Shown here: piece after piece, positions 47,701-55,251 of the stretch | Layout: every line of letters begins with the position of its first letter | How positions within the stretch are numbered: position 1 is the stretch's first letter | DNA from: Putridiphycobacter roseus | GTDB lineage: Bacteria; Bacteroidota; Bacteroidia; Flavobacteriales_D; Crocinitomicaceae | Reading direction: 5' to 3' | Length of the DNA: 64,000 nucleotides | Assembly: GCF_003234935.1 (NCBI RefSeq) | Contig: NZ_QKSB01000005.1 | Span: forward strand, 183,118 to 247,117 | Position numbers and translations under genes: made by a program | The notes under the pieces: model-generated | Seen by the model: the letters and a program-made list of their open reading frames with translations, nothing else | Database searches by the model: none | Told to the model about the DNA's origin: nothing

Positions 47701-49107
47701 GGAAAGAATTGGAATAAATACAATAATGATGATCACCTGACCAAAAACAGCAGAGCGCATCATTTTAGAAGTTCCAAGAAAAGTTATCCGGTCAATAAAA
47801 GCCCTTTTCTCTATACTCGGCAGCTTATTTATGGCCAATCTTTCCGCAGTTATTTTAAAAGCGATATACTCAACAATAATAACGGCCCCGTCTATAATAA
47901 TACCAAAATCTATTGCTCCTAAACTCATCAAATTAGCATCTACTCCAAAAATATACATGAGCGTTAATGCAAAAAATAACGTTAACGGGATCACGGAAGC
48001 GACTACCAATCCCGAGCGAATATTGCCGAGTAAAAGTACCACGACAAAAATCACGATTAAGCATCCAAGAATTAAATTTTCACTCACCGTAAAGGTCGTT
48101 TTAGCTATTAGCTCACTCCTTTCTAAAAATGCATTAATACGAATTCCTTCTGGTAGGGAATTTTTTAACTCCTCAACCCTAACCTTTACTGCATTAATCA
48201 CTTTTTTTGAATCAGCTCCTTTTAACATCATCACCTGACCCAAAACTTTTTCTCCTTCACCATTTCCTGTAATCGCACCAAATCTATTGGCAGCACCAAA
48301 GCCCACTTTTGCTATATCTTTTATATAAATCGGGCTACTCGATCTTGTTACCACTACTATATTTTCTATATCTTCAATTGAACCTACTAGTCCCTCCCCT
48401 CTAATAAAATAACTTTCATTCCCTTTTTCAATATACCCTCCACCAGCTATTCCATTATTATTTTCCAAAGCTGTAAACACCTCGGTTATAGAAATATTCA
48501 TAGACAATAAACGTTTGGGATCAACTGCCACTTGATATTGCTTTAAAAAACCACCCCAAGTATTTACTTCAACAACTCCGGGAATCCCCGACAATTGTCG
48601 CTTAACTATCCAATCTTGGATGGTTCTCAAGTCTGCAATTGAATATTGCGCTTTGTGCTGCGGGTCTACATCAATAATATATTGGTATATTTCTCCCAAA
48701 CCTGTGGTTACTGGTCCCATAAATGGGGAACCAAAACCAGACGGAATTTTTTCTTCGGCACTCTTTATTTTTTCTGCAATTAATTGCCTTGGCAAATAAG
48801 TACCTATTGCATCATCAAATACTATGGTAACAACGGACAGTCCAAACTTTGAAATGGAGCGTATTTCTTTAACATTAGGCAAATTTGCCATTTCCAACTC
48901 TACAGGATACGTTAAAAATTTTTCTACATCTTGGGTTGCTAAATTGCGAGATGTGGTGATAACTTGCACTTGATTATTTGTTATATCAGGTACAGCACCT
49001 ATGGGAATATTCATTAATGAATATACACCACTACCTATAATAAAAGCAGTAAGCAATAAGACAATTAACTTGTTTTGAATACTAAAATGAATAATTTTTT
49101 CGAACAT
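44782..49107 (-). CDS. CzcA/CusA-type heavy-metal RND pump fused to a TolC-like outer membrane protein
   Basis: The protein has 1441 residues. Residues 1 to about 1035 are a complete heavy-metal RND pump: the first membrane segment (NKLIVLLLTAFIIGSGVY), the proton-relay segment LMSLGAIDFGIIIDGAVIIVE in TM4 with its two Asp residues, GGEFVPTLDEGDLV, and the last segments ending LIVLPVLYAIFDKTKK. A hydrophobic stretch (TTILVLLLSVGLYSNAQ, about residues 1046-1064) joins it to about 375 residues of TolC/CzcC-like outer-membrane factor (ISLDSAIAYGIENNKRLQSSK, LLPDVKFEAFKG, then coiled helices). The metal is not certain; Co/Zn/Cd or Cu/Ag are the family options. Confidence 0.92.
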   Translation of the reverse strand: MFEKIIHFSIQNKLIVLLLTAFIIGSGVYSLMNIPIGAVPDITNNQVQVITTSRNLATQDVEKFLTYPVELEMANLPNVKEIRSISKFGLSVVTIVFDDAIGTYLPRQLIAEKIKSAEEKIPSGFGSPFMGPVTTGLGEIYQYIIDVDPQHKAQYSIADLRTIQDWIVKRQLSGIPGVVEVNTWGGFLKQYQVAVDPKRLLSMNISITEVFTALENNNGIAGGGYIEKGNESYFIRGEGLVGSIEDIENIVVVTRSSSPIYIKDIAKVGFGAANRFGAITGNGEGEKVLGQVMMLKGADSKKVINAVKVRVEELKNSLPEGIRINAFLERSELIAKTTFTVSENLILGCLIVIFVVVLLLGNIRSGLVVASVIPLTLFFALTLMYIFGVDANLMSLGAIDFGIIIDGAVIIVEYIAFKITAERLAINKLPSIEKRAFIDRITFLGTSKMMRSAVFGQVIIIIVFIPILSLVNVEGKMFRPMALVFTFALIGAMFLCFTYVPVMASLFLKPSNPEKRNVSTRLVSFLGKTYKPIMVWALRKKATVLSAALLLLIMVFILFSKMGGEFVPTLDEGDLVIQPVLKTGTSLTKTVETTTQIEKILMKFPEVDQVVSRIGAAEVPTDPMSMEESDVIVKLKPKKEWVSAKSKDELTDKFKVALTDIAGIDYEFTQPIEMRFNELITGVRADLAIKIFGEDLDVLYQTALKIEKAISNVPGAADISVEKVAGLPQMSVEYDRNKIAKYGLNIADLNDVLTMGFAGKTAGSVFEGEKQFDLVVRFDEKDRKDISNIATTSIRLHDGNTLPFSEFAKISYTKGPAKISRDNTKRRIVIGVNVRNRDLQSVVEDVQKIINNNIEIPKGYTIAYGGQFENLRSAISRLWVAVPIALVLIFFLLYFAFKSVKEALMIYSAIPLSAVGGVLFLYLRGLPFSISAGVGFIALFGIAVLNGIVLIEQFKELKQEGITNVNRRIILGTQLRLRPVLLTASAAALGFLPMAISTNAGAEVQRPLATVVIGGLISATLLTLIVLPVLYAIFDKTKKTHQIGSSKTTILVLLLSVGLYSNAQNVEISLDSAIAYGIENNKRLQSSKYEVERNKILEGTAFTIEKTDIYYSFDQNNIAPNNVALNVFGISQSVKFPSFYVSQKGLLKQNTALAKTKYLLDEQYIKKEISKAYYTVSHWSKMVGNYKYLDSVYQKFAEAAMLKKQVGESSTLAVLLATSKSKEMHVSLYQSEMNFNKSLVQLNKWIQGDTTYTIAIDSLEDVGLLPFDSSKNPFLQYLNQSIALSEKQLTINKQNLLPDVKFEAFKGSNNGVSPNAYYGVQAGIAVPLFYGGDKSKIKASKTEVKIKQNDFEDYTTHMKSNYAALINELLAYKSGVDYYTDYGEVLYQETLRNANEMFNSGEIDYLQFISLLEHAINIKINYLQNNFFYNLTVIEANNITN

Positions 49108-49131
49108 GACGGACTGTTATTTATCTTATTA

Positions 49132-49139
49132 CAAAGATA
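49132..49139 (-). promoter_or_regulatory. -7 element of the metal-efflux operon
   Basis: The minus strand reads TATCTTTG, an exact match to TAnnTTTG, 24 bp upstream of the pump start codon. No TTTG-like element occurs at the -33 position, which suggests dependence on an activator. The operator-like site begins 33 bp further upstream, at 49172. Confidence 0.5.
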
Positions 49140-49171
49140 GTATCACGAACTTTAGTCTTCCCTAGTTTTTT

Positions 49172-49187
49172 CTTAAGATTAGCTTAA
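49172..49187. promoter_or_regulatory. Predicted response-regulator operator before the RND pump
   Basis: CTTAAGATTAGCTTAA contains two CTTAA half-sites 11 bp apart, the spacing used by OmpR-family regulators. It matches the site upstream of the response regulator gene at 51325-51340 in 14 of 16 bases. Both lie exactly 33 bp beyond the -7 box of the gene they precede. Confidence 0.6.
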
Positions 49188-49223
49188 AAATAACACGGCA
49201 CACTACCTTGCTTTATAAAGAGG

Positions 49224-50615
49224 TTAAAAATTATTAAGTCCTTTAAATGTTATATTCACTGTTGTACCCTTGCCCAATTCACTATCAATTTCAATATTAG
49301 TGTGAATTACCTCTGCTGCCTTTTTAACGATTGAAAGTCCTAAACCAGCTCCATTTATTTCTTTATGATCCAGCGAATTTGATCTAAAAAAAGGCGTATA
49401 AATATTTTGGATATCCACCTCATCAATTCCAATACCATAATCTTTAATAGTACAATGTGCCAAATTGGAATCACCCTTTATTGTAATTTCTATTTTAGCT
49501 TTATTTGCAGAGTATTTTATGGCATTACTCAATAAGTTATCTATAATTAAATTTGCGTAAAAAGCATTTAATTCTAATGCTCCACCGCTCTGTATATCCA
49601 GCACAAATTCAATATCCTTTTTTAATATAATAGGTGTTCGTTGCAACACTATTTTACGGACTAGTTCTCCTAAACTTATATTGGGAGTAGAAGACAGCTT
49701 AGTACTTGAATCAAACCTTGCTAAAACCAGTAATTGCTCGGTAACATTTGTCATGCGATCGAGTTCGGTTAAACAATAATTTATTTTAGCTTGATATTCT
49801 TCAACCGTTCGTTCTTTTCGGATTAAAACCTCTAAAGTCCCTCTAATTACAGCTATTGGTGTACGCAGTTCATGAGAAGCGTCAGAAGTAAATTGTTTCT
49901 CACGTTCTAAAGCTTGTTCTAATCTCCCTAACAATGAATTTATGGAATTCGACAAGTCGAATAATTCATCTTGGTTTGCAGGCAAATCAATTCGTTCGTT
50001 TAAATTATTTTTAGTAATTCTATTCGCTGTATTTGTGATTAATACAACAGGAGAAATACTTCTCCCTGCGAGAAACGAAGAAATAAAAAATAAACCGAGT
50101 AGGACAATTGGAAAAAGAAACAAGAGCGTATTTCTTAAATTTTTCAACACCATCATTGAGCCATCTAATGCCATTGCGGCAATAATATGGCCATATATTT
50201 TACCATTATTTTCTACCGGAATTTGGACTTGTCGAATTAATCTTTGGTTTAATTTTGTATTGAAATGATCCCCATATTTATTCTCATTTTTAAAAAATAA
50301 TTGATTTCCTTTTAAATTAGGAGACTTATCTTTCACCATTCCTAAGCTATCGGTTAATTGAATAAACACTGGATTAACTTGCACTTCTCTATGTTCGACT
50401 TCTTTCCATTCGTCGTTAAATATAAATTTAATGCCTTCTGGGGATTGAAAAATTTCTTTGGTATGCTTATTTGCTTCAAAAGACAAATCATTATCAATAT
50501 TCTGATATACTGTTTGTTGCACTATGAAATACACAATACAAAAAACACCTACAACTACAATACTAGTAGCCAGCATAAAATGTAAAGCAACCCGTTTTTT
50601 ATAACTTAGATTCAT
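49224..50615 (-). CDS. Sensor histidine kinase of the metal-efflux locus
   Basis: This 463-residue membrane kinase has two membrane segments (about residues 12-33 and 165-187) flanking a 130-residue periplasmic sensor. A HAMP domain follows (ISPVVLITNTANRITKNNLNERID), then the dimerisation helix with the phospho-acceptor His in TSDASHELRTPIAVIRG. The ATPase domain has the N box (IIDNLLSNAIKYS), D-G motif (IKDYGIGIDE), F box (YTPFFRS) and G box (GAGLGLSIVKKA). It overlaps the response regulator by 4 bp and is the likely metal or stress sensor. The ligand is unknown. Confidence 0.92.
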   Translation of the reverse strand: MNLSYKKRVALHFMLATSIVVVGVFCIVYFIVQQTVYQNIDNDLSFEANKHTKEIFQSPEGIKFIFNDEWKEVEHREVQVNPVFIQLTDSLGMVKDKSPNLKGNQLFFKNENKYGDHFNTKLNQRLIRQVQIPVENNGKIYGHIIAAMALDGSMMVLKNLRNTLLFLFPIVLLGLFFISSFLAGRSISPVVLITNTANRITKNNLNERIDLPANQDELFDLSNSINSLLGRLEQALEREKQFTSDASHELRTPIAVIRGTLEVLIRKERTVEEYQAKINYCLTELDRMTNVTEQLLVLARFDSSTKLSSTPNISLGELVRKIVLQRTPIILKKDIEFVLDIQSGGALELNAFYANLIIDNLLSNAIKYSANKAKIEITIKGDSNLAHCTIKDYGIGIDEVDIQNIYTPFFRSNSLDHKEINGAGLGLSIVKKAAEVIHTNIEIDSELGKGTTVNITFKGLNNF

Positions 50616-51280
50616 AATTCCTTTGCAATATAACCAACCCCTCTTATGGTTTGAATGTAATTATCATCATTAGTGAGCTGTAATTTTTTTCGTAAGGCAT
50701 TTATAAAGACATCAATTACACTGGTATTATATTCGAAATGAATATCCCAAACACTTTCAATAATTTTTGTTCTACTACAAACCTTGCCTTTGTTTTTAAT
50801 TAACAATGCCAATAAATCAAATTCTTTTTGGGTCAATGCTATTTCTTTACCACTTTTAAAAACTGTATGTGCAACGGTGTTTAACACAATAGAGCCAAGG
50901 GTTAATTCCGTCAATTCTTCAGAATTATTCCTTAATTGTACACGCACACGTTCTAATAGTTCTTCAAAATGGAAAGGTTTTTTTATATAATCATTTGCGC
51001 CGGCTTGCAATCCAAATATCGTTTCGTCAAGCGTATCTTTTGCGGTAAGAAAAATAATTGGTGTTTCTTTGTATTTTTTCCTGAATTGGGTACAGATTTC
51101 TATACCACTTTTTTTCGGTAACATCCAATCTAATAAAAGTAAATCATATTCCCCGGACAAAGCCATCATTAATCCAATATCGCCTGTATGCGCCACAGCA
51201 ACAGTATAAGATTCTTCTTCCAATCCTTGTTTAAGAAAATTAGCGATACCAATTTCATCTTCTACTATTAGAATTCTCAT
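50612..51280 (-). CDS. OmpR/PhoB-family response regulator of the metal-efflux locus
   Basis: This is a 222-residue DNA-binding regulator. The receiver domain (residues 1-120) has the acidic pocket (IVEDE), the phospho-acceptor Asp in LLLLDWMLPKKSG, the Thr in IFLTAKD and the Lys in IKKPFHFEEL. The C-terminal winged helix includes KEFDLLALLIKNKGKVCSRTKIIESVW, YNTSVIDVFINALRKKL and IRGVGYIA. It is the first gene of the locus, and its promoter carries the same predicted operator as the pump promoter, pointing to autoregulation. Confidence 0.94.
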   Translation of the reverse strand: MRILIVEDEIGIANFLKQGLEEESYTVAVAHTGDIGLMMALSGEYDLLLLDWMLPKKSGIEICTQFRKKYKETPIIFLTAKDTLDETIFGLQAGANDYIKKPFHFEELLERVRVQLRNNSEELTELTLGSIVLNTVAHTVFKSGKEIALTQKEFDLLALLIKNKGKVCSRTKIIESVWDIHFEYNTSVIDVFINALRKKLQLTNDDNYIQTIRGVGYIAKEL

Positions 51281-51284
51281 GTTA

Positions 51285-51314
51285 CAAAGATTAGATAAAA
51301 ATCAGGCATACAAA
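51285..51314 (-). promoter_or_regulatory. Putative promoter of the response regulator/kinase genes
   Basis: On the minus strand AATCTTTG (51285-51292) matches TAnnTTTG at 7 of 8 positions, and TTTG (51311-51314) lies 18 bp upstream at the -33 position. The start codon is 5 bp downstream of the -7 box, so the leader would be extremely short or absent. Confidence 0.4.
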
Positions 51315-51319
51315 AATAT

Positions 51320-51346
51320 GTAATCTTAAGGTTTGCTTAAGATTAC
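51320..51346. promoter_or_regulatory. Predicted response-regulator operator (perfect 11-bp inverted repeat)
   Basis: GTAATCTTAAG (51320-51330) and CTTAAGATTAC (51336-51346) are exact inverted repeats around a 5-bp spacer. The inner CTTAAGGTTTGCTTAA (51325-51340) also reads as two direct CTTAA half-sites 11 bp apart and matches the pump operator in 14 of 16 bases. There is no T-tract, so it is unlikely to be the lysS terminator. Confidence 0.62.
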
Positions 51347-51388
51347 CTTTCTGTAGGTTTACTTTTCTAGGTCAAGCTACAATTTTAC

Positions 51389-53098
51389 TTACACCAACTC
51401 CACCAACAAGTCATCATTTGTTTTAGTTACTTTGGCCAATTTATTACTGGTTAAATGCTTGATAGACTTATCCCATTTTTTGTTACTCAAGCCAGTTTTA
51501 GCTTTCAAATCATCTAAACTAATTGGCGTAGCTTTTTTTAAGGTATCCAAAACTAATTTTTGGTCTTCGTTTAATTCAACGCTTACTTTATTTTTAGTCT
51601 CGGGTTTCATTTGAGGAAAGAATAAAACCTCTTGGATAGAAGCATTATTGGTTAAATACATAATCAGACGGTCCATTCCAATACCCAAACCTGATGTAGG
51701 TGGCATGCCATATTCTAGAGCTCTCAAAAAGTCTTGGTCAATAAATTCACCTGCTTCATCATCTCCATTAGCCGCCAATTTCAATTGCGCTTCAAATCTT
51801 TCTCTCTGGTCAATAGGATCGTTTAACTCAGAATAAGCATTAGCAATTTCTTTACCACAAACCATTAATTCAAAACGTTCAGTTAATTCAGGATCTTCTC
51901 TATGCTCTTTACACAATGGCGACATTTCTTTAGGATAATCCGTGATGAAAGTTGGTTGAATGTAATTTCCTTCACATTTTTCGCCAAATATTTCATCAAT
52001 TAATTTTCCTTTACCCATAGTATCATCCACCGGTATTTTCATTTCTTTGGCAGCATTTCTAATTTCATCTTCTGTTTTTCCTCCGATATCAAACCCAGTA
52101 AAATCAATGATCGATTGACGCATGGTAACCCGTTTATAAGGTGCTTTAAATTCAATATTGTGTTCTCCAAAGGTTGCAGAAGAAGTACCATTTACGGCTA
52201 TTGCACAGTATTCTAACAATTTCTCGGTAAAATCCATCATCCAATTGTAATCTTTGTAGGCCACATAAATTTCCATTGCCGTAAATTCTGGATTATGCGT
52301 TCTGTCCATTCCTTCATTTCTAAAGTTTTTAGAAAATTCAAAAACGCCATCAAAACCACCAACTATCAATCTTTTTAAGTATAATTCATTGGCTATTCGC
52401 ATAAACAAAGGAACATCCAAAGCGTTATGGTGTGTAACAAAAGGTCGGGCTGCGGCACCACCTGGAATCGGTTGTAATATTGGTGTTTCTACCTCAAAAT
52501 ATCCAGCGTCGGTAAAAAACGTTCGCATGGCATTAAATAATTTACTCCGCTTCACAAAAACATCCTTTACTTGCGGGTTCACTACTAAATCTACATACCG
52601 TTGTCTATAGCGCATTTCAGGATCCGTAAAAGCATCATGCACATTCCCATCTTCATCTGTTTTAGGTTGTGGTAATGGTTTTAATGTTTTGGTCAATAAG
52701 GTGAATTTTTTAACCCGAACAGAAATTTCACCTACTTGGGTTTTAAACAAGGTTCCTTCAATTCCTATAAAATCACCTAAATTCAATAATTTTTTATACA
52801 ATTCATTGTACGCCCATTTATCTTCCTCTGGACATATTTCATCCCTATTGAAATACACTTGAACTCTTCCAGCACTATCTTGCAATTCAGCAAAAGATGC
52901 TTTTCCTTGAATTCTTCTCGCCATTAATCTTCCTGCTATAACAACCTGTTTACCCTCTACATAGTCACTTTTTATTTCATTTGACAATATAGATACTGGA
53001 TATAAATCAGCAGGGTATGGATTAACGCCGTGCGCTCTTAACGCCGTTAATGCTTCTCTTCTTTGTATTTCTTGCTCGGATAAATTTGCGAAACTCAT
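51389..53098 (-). CDS. lysS: Lysyl-tRNA synthetase, class II
   Basis: Starting at MSFANLSEQEIQRREAL (ATG at 53098, six residues after the longest start) gives 569 residues. The N-terminal OB-fold anticodon-binding domain (VVIAGRLMARRIQGKASFAELQD) is followed by class II motif 1, motif 2 (FRNEGMDRTHNPEFTAMEIY) and motif 3 (GLGIGMDRLIMYLT). The C-terminal extension of about 65 residues after the core (VLDTLKKATPISLDDLKAKTG) looks like a small winged-helix domain. I recall such extensions in Bacteroidota LysS. It is divergent from the isomerase gene. Confidence 0.96.
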   Translation of the reverse strand: MSFANLSEQEIQRREALTALRAHGVNPYPADLYPVSILSNEIKSDYVEGKQVVIAGRLMARRIQGKASFAELQDSAGRVQVYFNRDEICPEEDKWAYNELYKKLLNLGDFIGIEGTLFKTQVGEISVRVKKFTLLTKTLKPLPQPKTDEDGNVHDAFTDPEMRYRQRYVDLVVNPQVKDVFVKRSKLFNAMRTFFTDAGYFEVETPILQPIPGGAAARPFVTHHNALDVPLFMRIANELYLKRLIVGGFDGVFEFSKNFRNEGMDRTHNPEFTAMEIYVAYKDYNWMMDFTEKLLEYCAIAVNGTSSATFGEHNIEFKAPYKRVTMRQSIIDFTGFDIGGKTEDEIRNAAKEMKIPVDDTMGKGKLIDEIFGEKCEGNYIQPTFITDYPKEMSPLCKEHREDPELTERFELMVCGKEIANAYSELNDPIDQRERFEAQLKLAANGDDEAGEFIDQDFLRALEYGMPPTSGLGIGMDRLIMYLTNNASIQEVLFFPQMKPETKNKVSVELNEDQKLVLDTLKKATPISLDDLKAKTGLSNKKWDKSIKHLTSNKLAKVTKTNDDLLVELV

Positions 53099-53113
53099 GT
53101 AAATAATTTTCAA

Positions 53114-53121
53114 CAAAGATA
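53114..53121 (-). promoter_or_regulatory. -7 element of lysS
   Basis: The minus strand reads TATCTTTG, an exact TAnnTTTG, 15 bp before the lysS start at 53098. A divergent exact match serves the isomerase gene on the other strand. Confidence 0.45.
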
Positions 53122-53151
53122 TTCAAATTTCTTTTTTCAATCCATAACCCT

Positions 53152-53181
53152 ATTGAAATAACACTTAAAATATTAACTTTG
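53152..53181 (+). promoter_or_regulatory. Putative promoter of the isomerase gene
   Basis: TAACTTTG at 53174-53181 exactly matches the -7 consensus. ATTG at 53152-53155 is a 3-of-4 match to the -33 element at 18-bp spacing. The start codon follows 19 bp later. Confidence 0.45.
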
Positions 53182-53199
53182 GAAGCTTAAGATTTAACT

Positions 53200-54183
53200 A
53201 TGCAAAATATTATCGCTGACTTTCCAAACCAATTAAAGAATGCAATGGAAATTGGAAAACATTTTAAACGCAATGAAACCCACCAGATAAACAACATATT
53301 AGCTTGTGGATTAGGCGGTTCTGGAATTGGTGCTAAAATTGCAAAATTATTAAATTTGAATAAGCTATCGGTTCCATTTGAATCTATCAACGATTATTCT
53401 ATCCCAGCATTTGTTAATGAAAATACTTTAGTGATTGCTACCTCTTATTCTGGAAATACAGAAGAAACACTAGAGGCTATTGAAAAATGTAAATCAAAAA
53501 ATGCAAAAATTGTAATTATTGCTTCAGCTGGTAAATTACTGGAATTGGCAAAAGAAAACAATTGGCCATATATTATAGTACCTGGTGGTGAGCAACCAAG
53601 AGCAATGTTAGGCTATAGTTTAATCCAACATTTTTATGTGTTAAAAGCATTTGGTTTAATTGATAATCAATTTGAAAACAGTATTTTAGAAGCAATTGAG
53701 ATCATAGAAAAAGAAGAGTCAGCTATTAAAGATAACGCAAGAGTGGTTGCAGGTCAAATGTACGAACATACCCCTGTCATTTATTCAAACCCAAGTCTAG
53801 AAGGTATAGCCATTAGATTTAGACAACAAATTAATGAAAACAGTAAAATGTTGTGCTGGCATGCTGTAATTCCGGAAATGAATCACAACGAACTCGTTGG
53901 TTGGGCTGGTGGCAATGATAAAATTGTAGTCATTAAACTAAAGACTGATTTAGAATATTACAGAACGAGTAAACGTTGGGATTTTTGTAAACCAGTAATT
54001 GAAAGTAAGACAAAACAAATTATTGAGATTAATGCGAAAGGTAAATCACTTTTAACACAAGCATTATATCTAATACACTTAACCGATTGGATTAGTCTTT
54101 ATTTGGCAGATTTAAATGAGGTAGACCCTATTGAGGTTAATGTTATCTCTTCCTTAAAATCTAAACTTTCAGAATTAAAATAA
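53200..54183 (+). CDS. Bifunctional phosphoglucose/phosphomannose isomerase
   Basis: This 327-residue enzyme belongs to the SIS-fold family that interconverts fructose-6-P with glucose-6-P and mannose-6-P. Signs are the first SIS loop (ACGLGGSGIGAKIA), the sugar-phosphate binding VIATSYSGNTEETLEAI, PGGEQPRAMLGYSLIQ and the catalytic MNHNELVGW. It is smaller than the classical Pgi, as expected for this PGI/PMI family. It is monocistronic, with a terminator-like hairpin just after the stop. Confidence 0.9.
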   Translation: MQNIIADFPNQLKNAMEIGKHFKRNETHQINNILACGLGGSGIGAKIAKLLNLNKLSVPFESINDYSIPAFVNENTLVIATSYSGNTEETLEAIEKCKSKNAKIVIIASAGKLLELAKENNWPYIIVPGGEQPRAMLGYSLIQHFYVLKAFGLIDNQFENSILEAIEIIEKEESAIKDNARVVAGQMYEHTPVIYSNPSLEGIAIRFRQQINENSKMLCWHAVIPEMNHNELVGWAGGNDKIVVIKLKTDLEYYRTSKRWDFCKPVIESKTKQIIEINAKGKSLLTQALYLIHLTDWISLYLADLNEVDPIEVNVISSLKSKLSELK

Positions 54184-54184
54184 A

Positions 54185-54210
54185 AAAGCTGCCAATAAAT
54201 TGACAGCTCT
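54185..54210 (-). terminator. Terminator-like hairpin between convergent genes
   Basis: AGCTGCCAA (54187-54195) pairs with TTGACAGCT (54200-54208) around a TAAA loop. The one mismatch becomes a G-U wobble in minus-strand RNA, which is then followed by a U-rich tail. It probably ends the ECF sigma operon transcript and may also slow plus-strand transcripts from the isomerase gene, whose stop is at 54181-54183. Confidence 0.6.
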
Positions 54211-54283
54211 TTACCTATGAAAAAATACTATGTTTAGTCACACACACATTAAATTTACGACTGCACACCATGTATTTATTGGT

Positions 54284-55105
54284 TTAAAAATGGAAGGACA
54301 CTCCCATTGTTAAAGGAAAAACTTGTTCCGCTTTTCCTTTTTCAAACAAGGGTAATAAGTTATAATTTGCGAATAACCCAAAATCGTTATATCCCATTCG
54401 CACGGTAGCCAATGCTTGAAAAGAATTTAAATTATAGACGCCCTTTGATTTATTTTTTGACTCTTTTCCAAGTACATCAAATTTCTGTACTAATTTTGAA
54501 CCAATTCTAACCCCACCAATTACTCCTGCTGCGACATGAAAATTTTTGTCTTCATTTTTGGAACTATTAAACTGAAGCAATAAAGGCACATTTAAATAGG
54601 TGGCTCTTAGTTGATTTTTATTAAAGGAAGTAAGTGTATCTAAAGTCCCCCAAGTACTATCTGCACTTTGTTTTAGTTGATAATTATTTTTCAACCCATA
54701 TCTCGAAAAAGACAATCCCATACCAGTAACCAACCCAACATGATCGGTACCAAAGCGAATTCGTTTTTCAAAAAAGTTTAAATTATAACTAAAAGATTGG
54801 GCCGGGTCCATTTGTAAATAAGGACTATTTATTTGATTACCACCACTAGCGTTTAATAATATTGAAGGGCCAAAATCAAATCCACTCCAGTACGTTAAAT
54901 CATCATCTGCCTTATTTTTTTTACTCTTACCCACTTCTACTTCTTTTGAAGTGCCTTCTCCGCTCACTAATAAGGTATCTTCTCCATGGTTAATGATTAT
55001 AAATTCAAGACCAGCGACATTAAAACGCATAGTATCTTGTTCTTTCTCTTGGGCAAACAATTGCATGCTTAAAGAAATTGCAATTAAAGTTATTATATTT
55101 TTCAT
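54284..55105 (-). CDS. Outer membrane beta-barrel protein (PorT-like)
   Basis: The ATG at 55105 gives a clear signal peptide (MKNIITLIAISLSMQLFAQ) and a 273-residue protein; the longest frame adds 41 unsupported residues. After a short acidic/Lys segment (SKKNKADDDLTYWSGFDFGPSILLNA) come alternating beta strands typical of eight-strand outer-membrane proteins (FGTDHVGLVTGMGLSFSRYGLKN, LRATYLNVPLLLQFNSSK, AAGVIGGVRIGSKLVQ), ending in the C-terminal aromatic GVSFHF. It lies 146 bp after the putative anti-sigma gene, in the same direction. Confidence 0.8.
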   Translation of the reverse strand: MKNIITLIAISLSMQLFAQEKEQDTMRFNVAGLEFIIINHGEDTLLVSGEGTSKEVEVGKSKKNKADDDLTYWSGFDFGPSILLNASGGNQINSPYLQMDPAQSFSYNLNFFEKRIRFGTDHVGLVTGMGLSFSRYGLKNNYQLKQSADSTWGTLDTLTSFNKNQLRATYLNVPLLLQFNSSKNEDKNFHVAAGVIGGVRIGSKLVQKFDVLGKESKNKSKGVYNLNSFQALATVRMGYNDFGLFANYNLLPLFEKGKAEQVFPLTMGVSFHF

Positions 55106-55251
55106 CTTATTAAGTTTTAAGTTTAGTACAACGGGAAACAAAGTAGTGAAAATTTCAAATGGCCAGTTTAAGCTTTCACTATGGGTACCACAATCTTTGT
55201 TTAACGTTCTTATGAATAGGACGACCAACTATAAAATAAGTTACAGGAAGG

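Noticed and set aside
51320..51346. Inverted repeat as the lysS terminator
   Set aside because: Although downstream of lysS, it lacks a U-tract, and its core recurs before the RND pump at the same spacing from the promoter, which fits an operator better.
51389..51590. C-terminal extension of LysS as an unusual fusion
   Set aside because: I recall similar C-terminal extensions in Bacteroidota lysyl-tRNA synthetases, so it is not unusual here.
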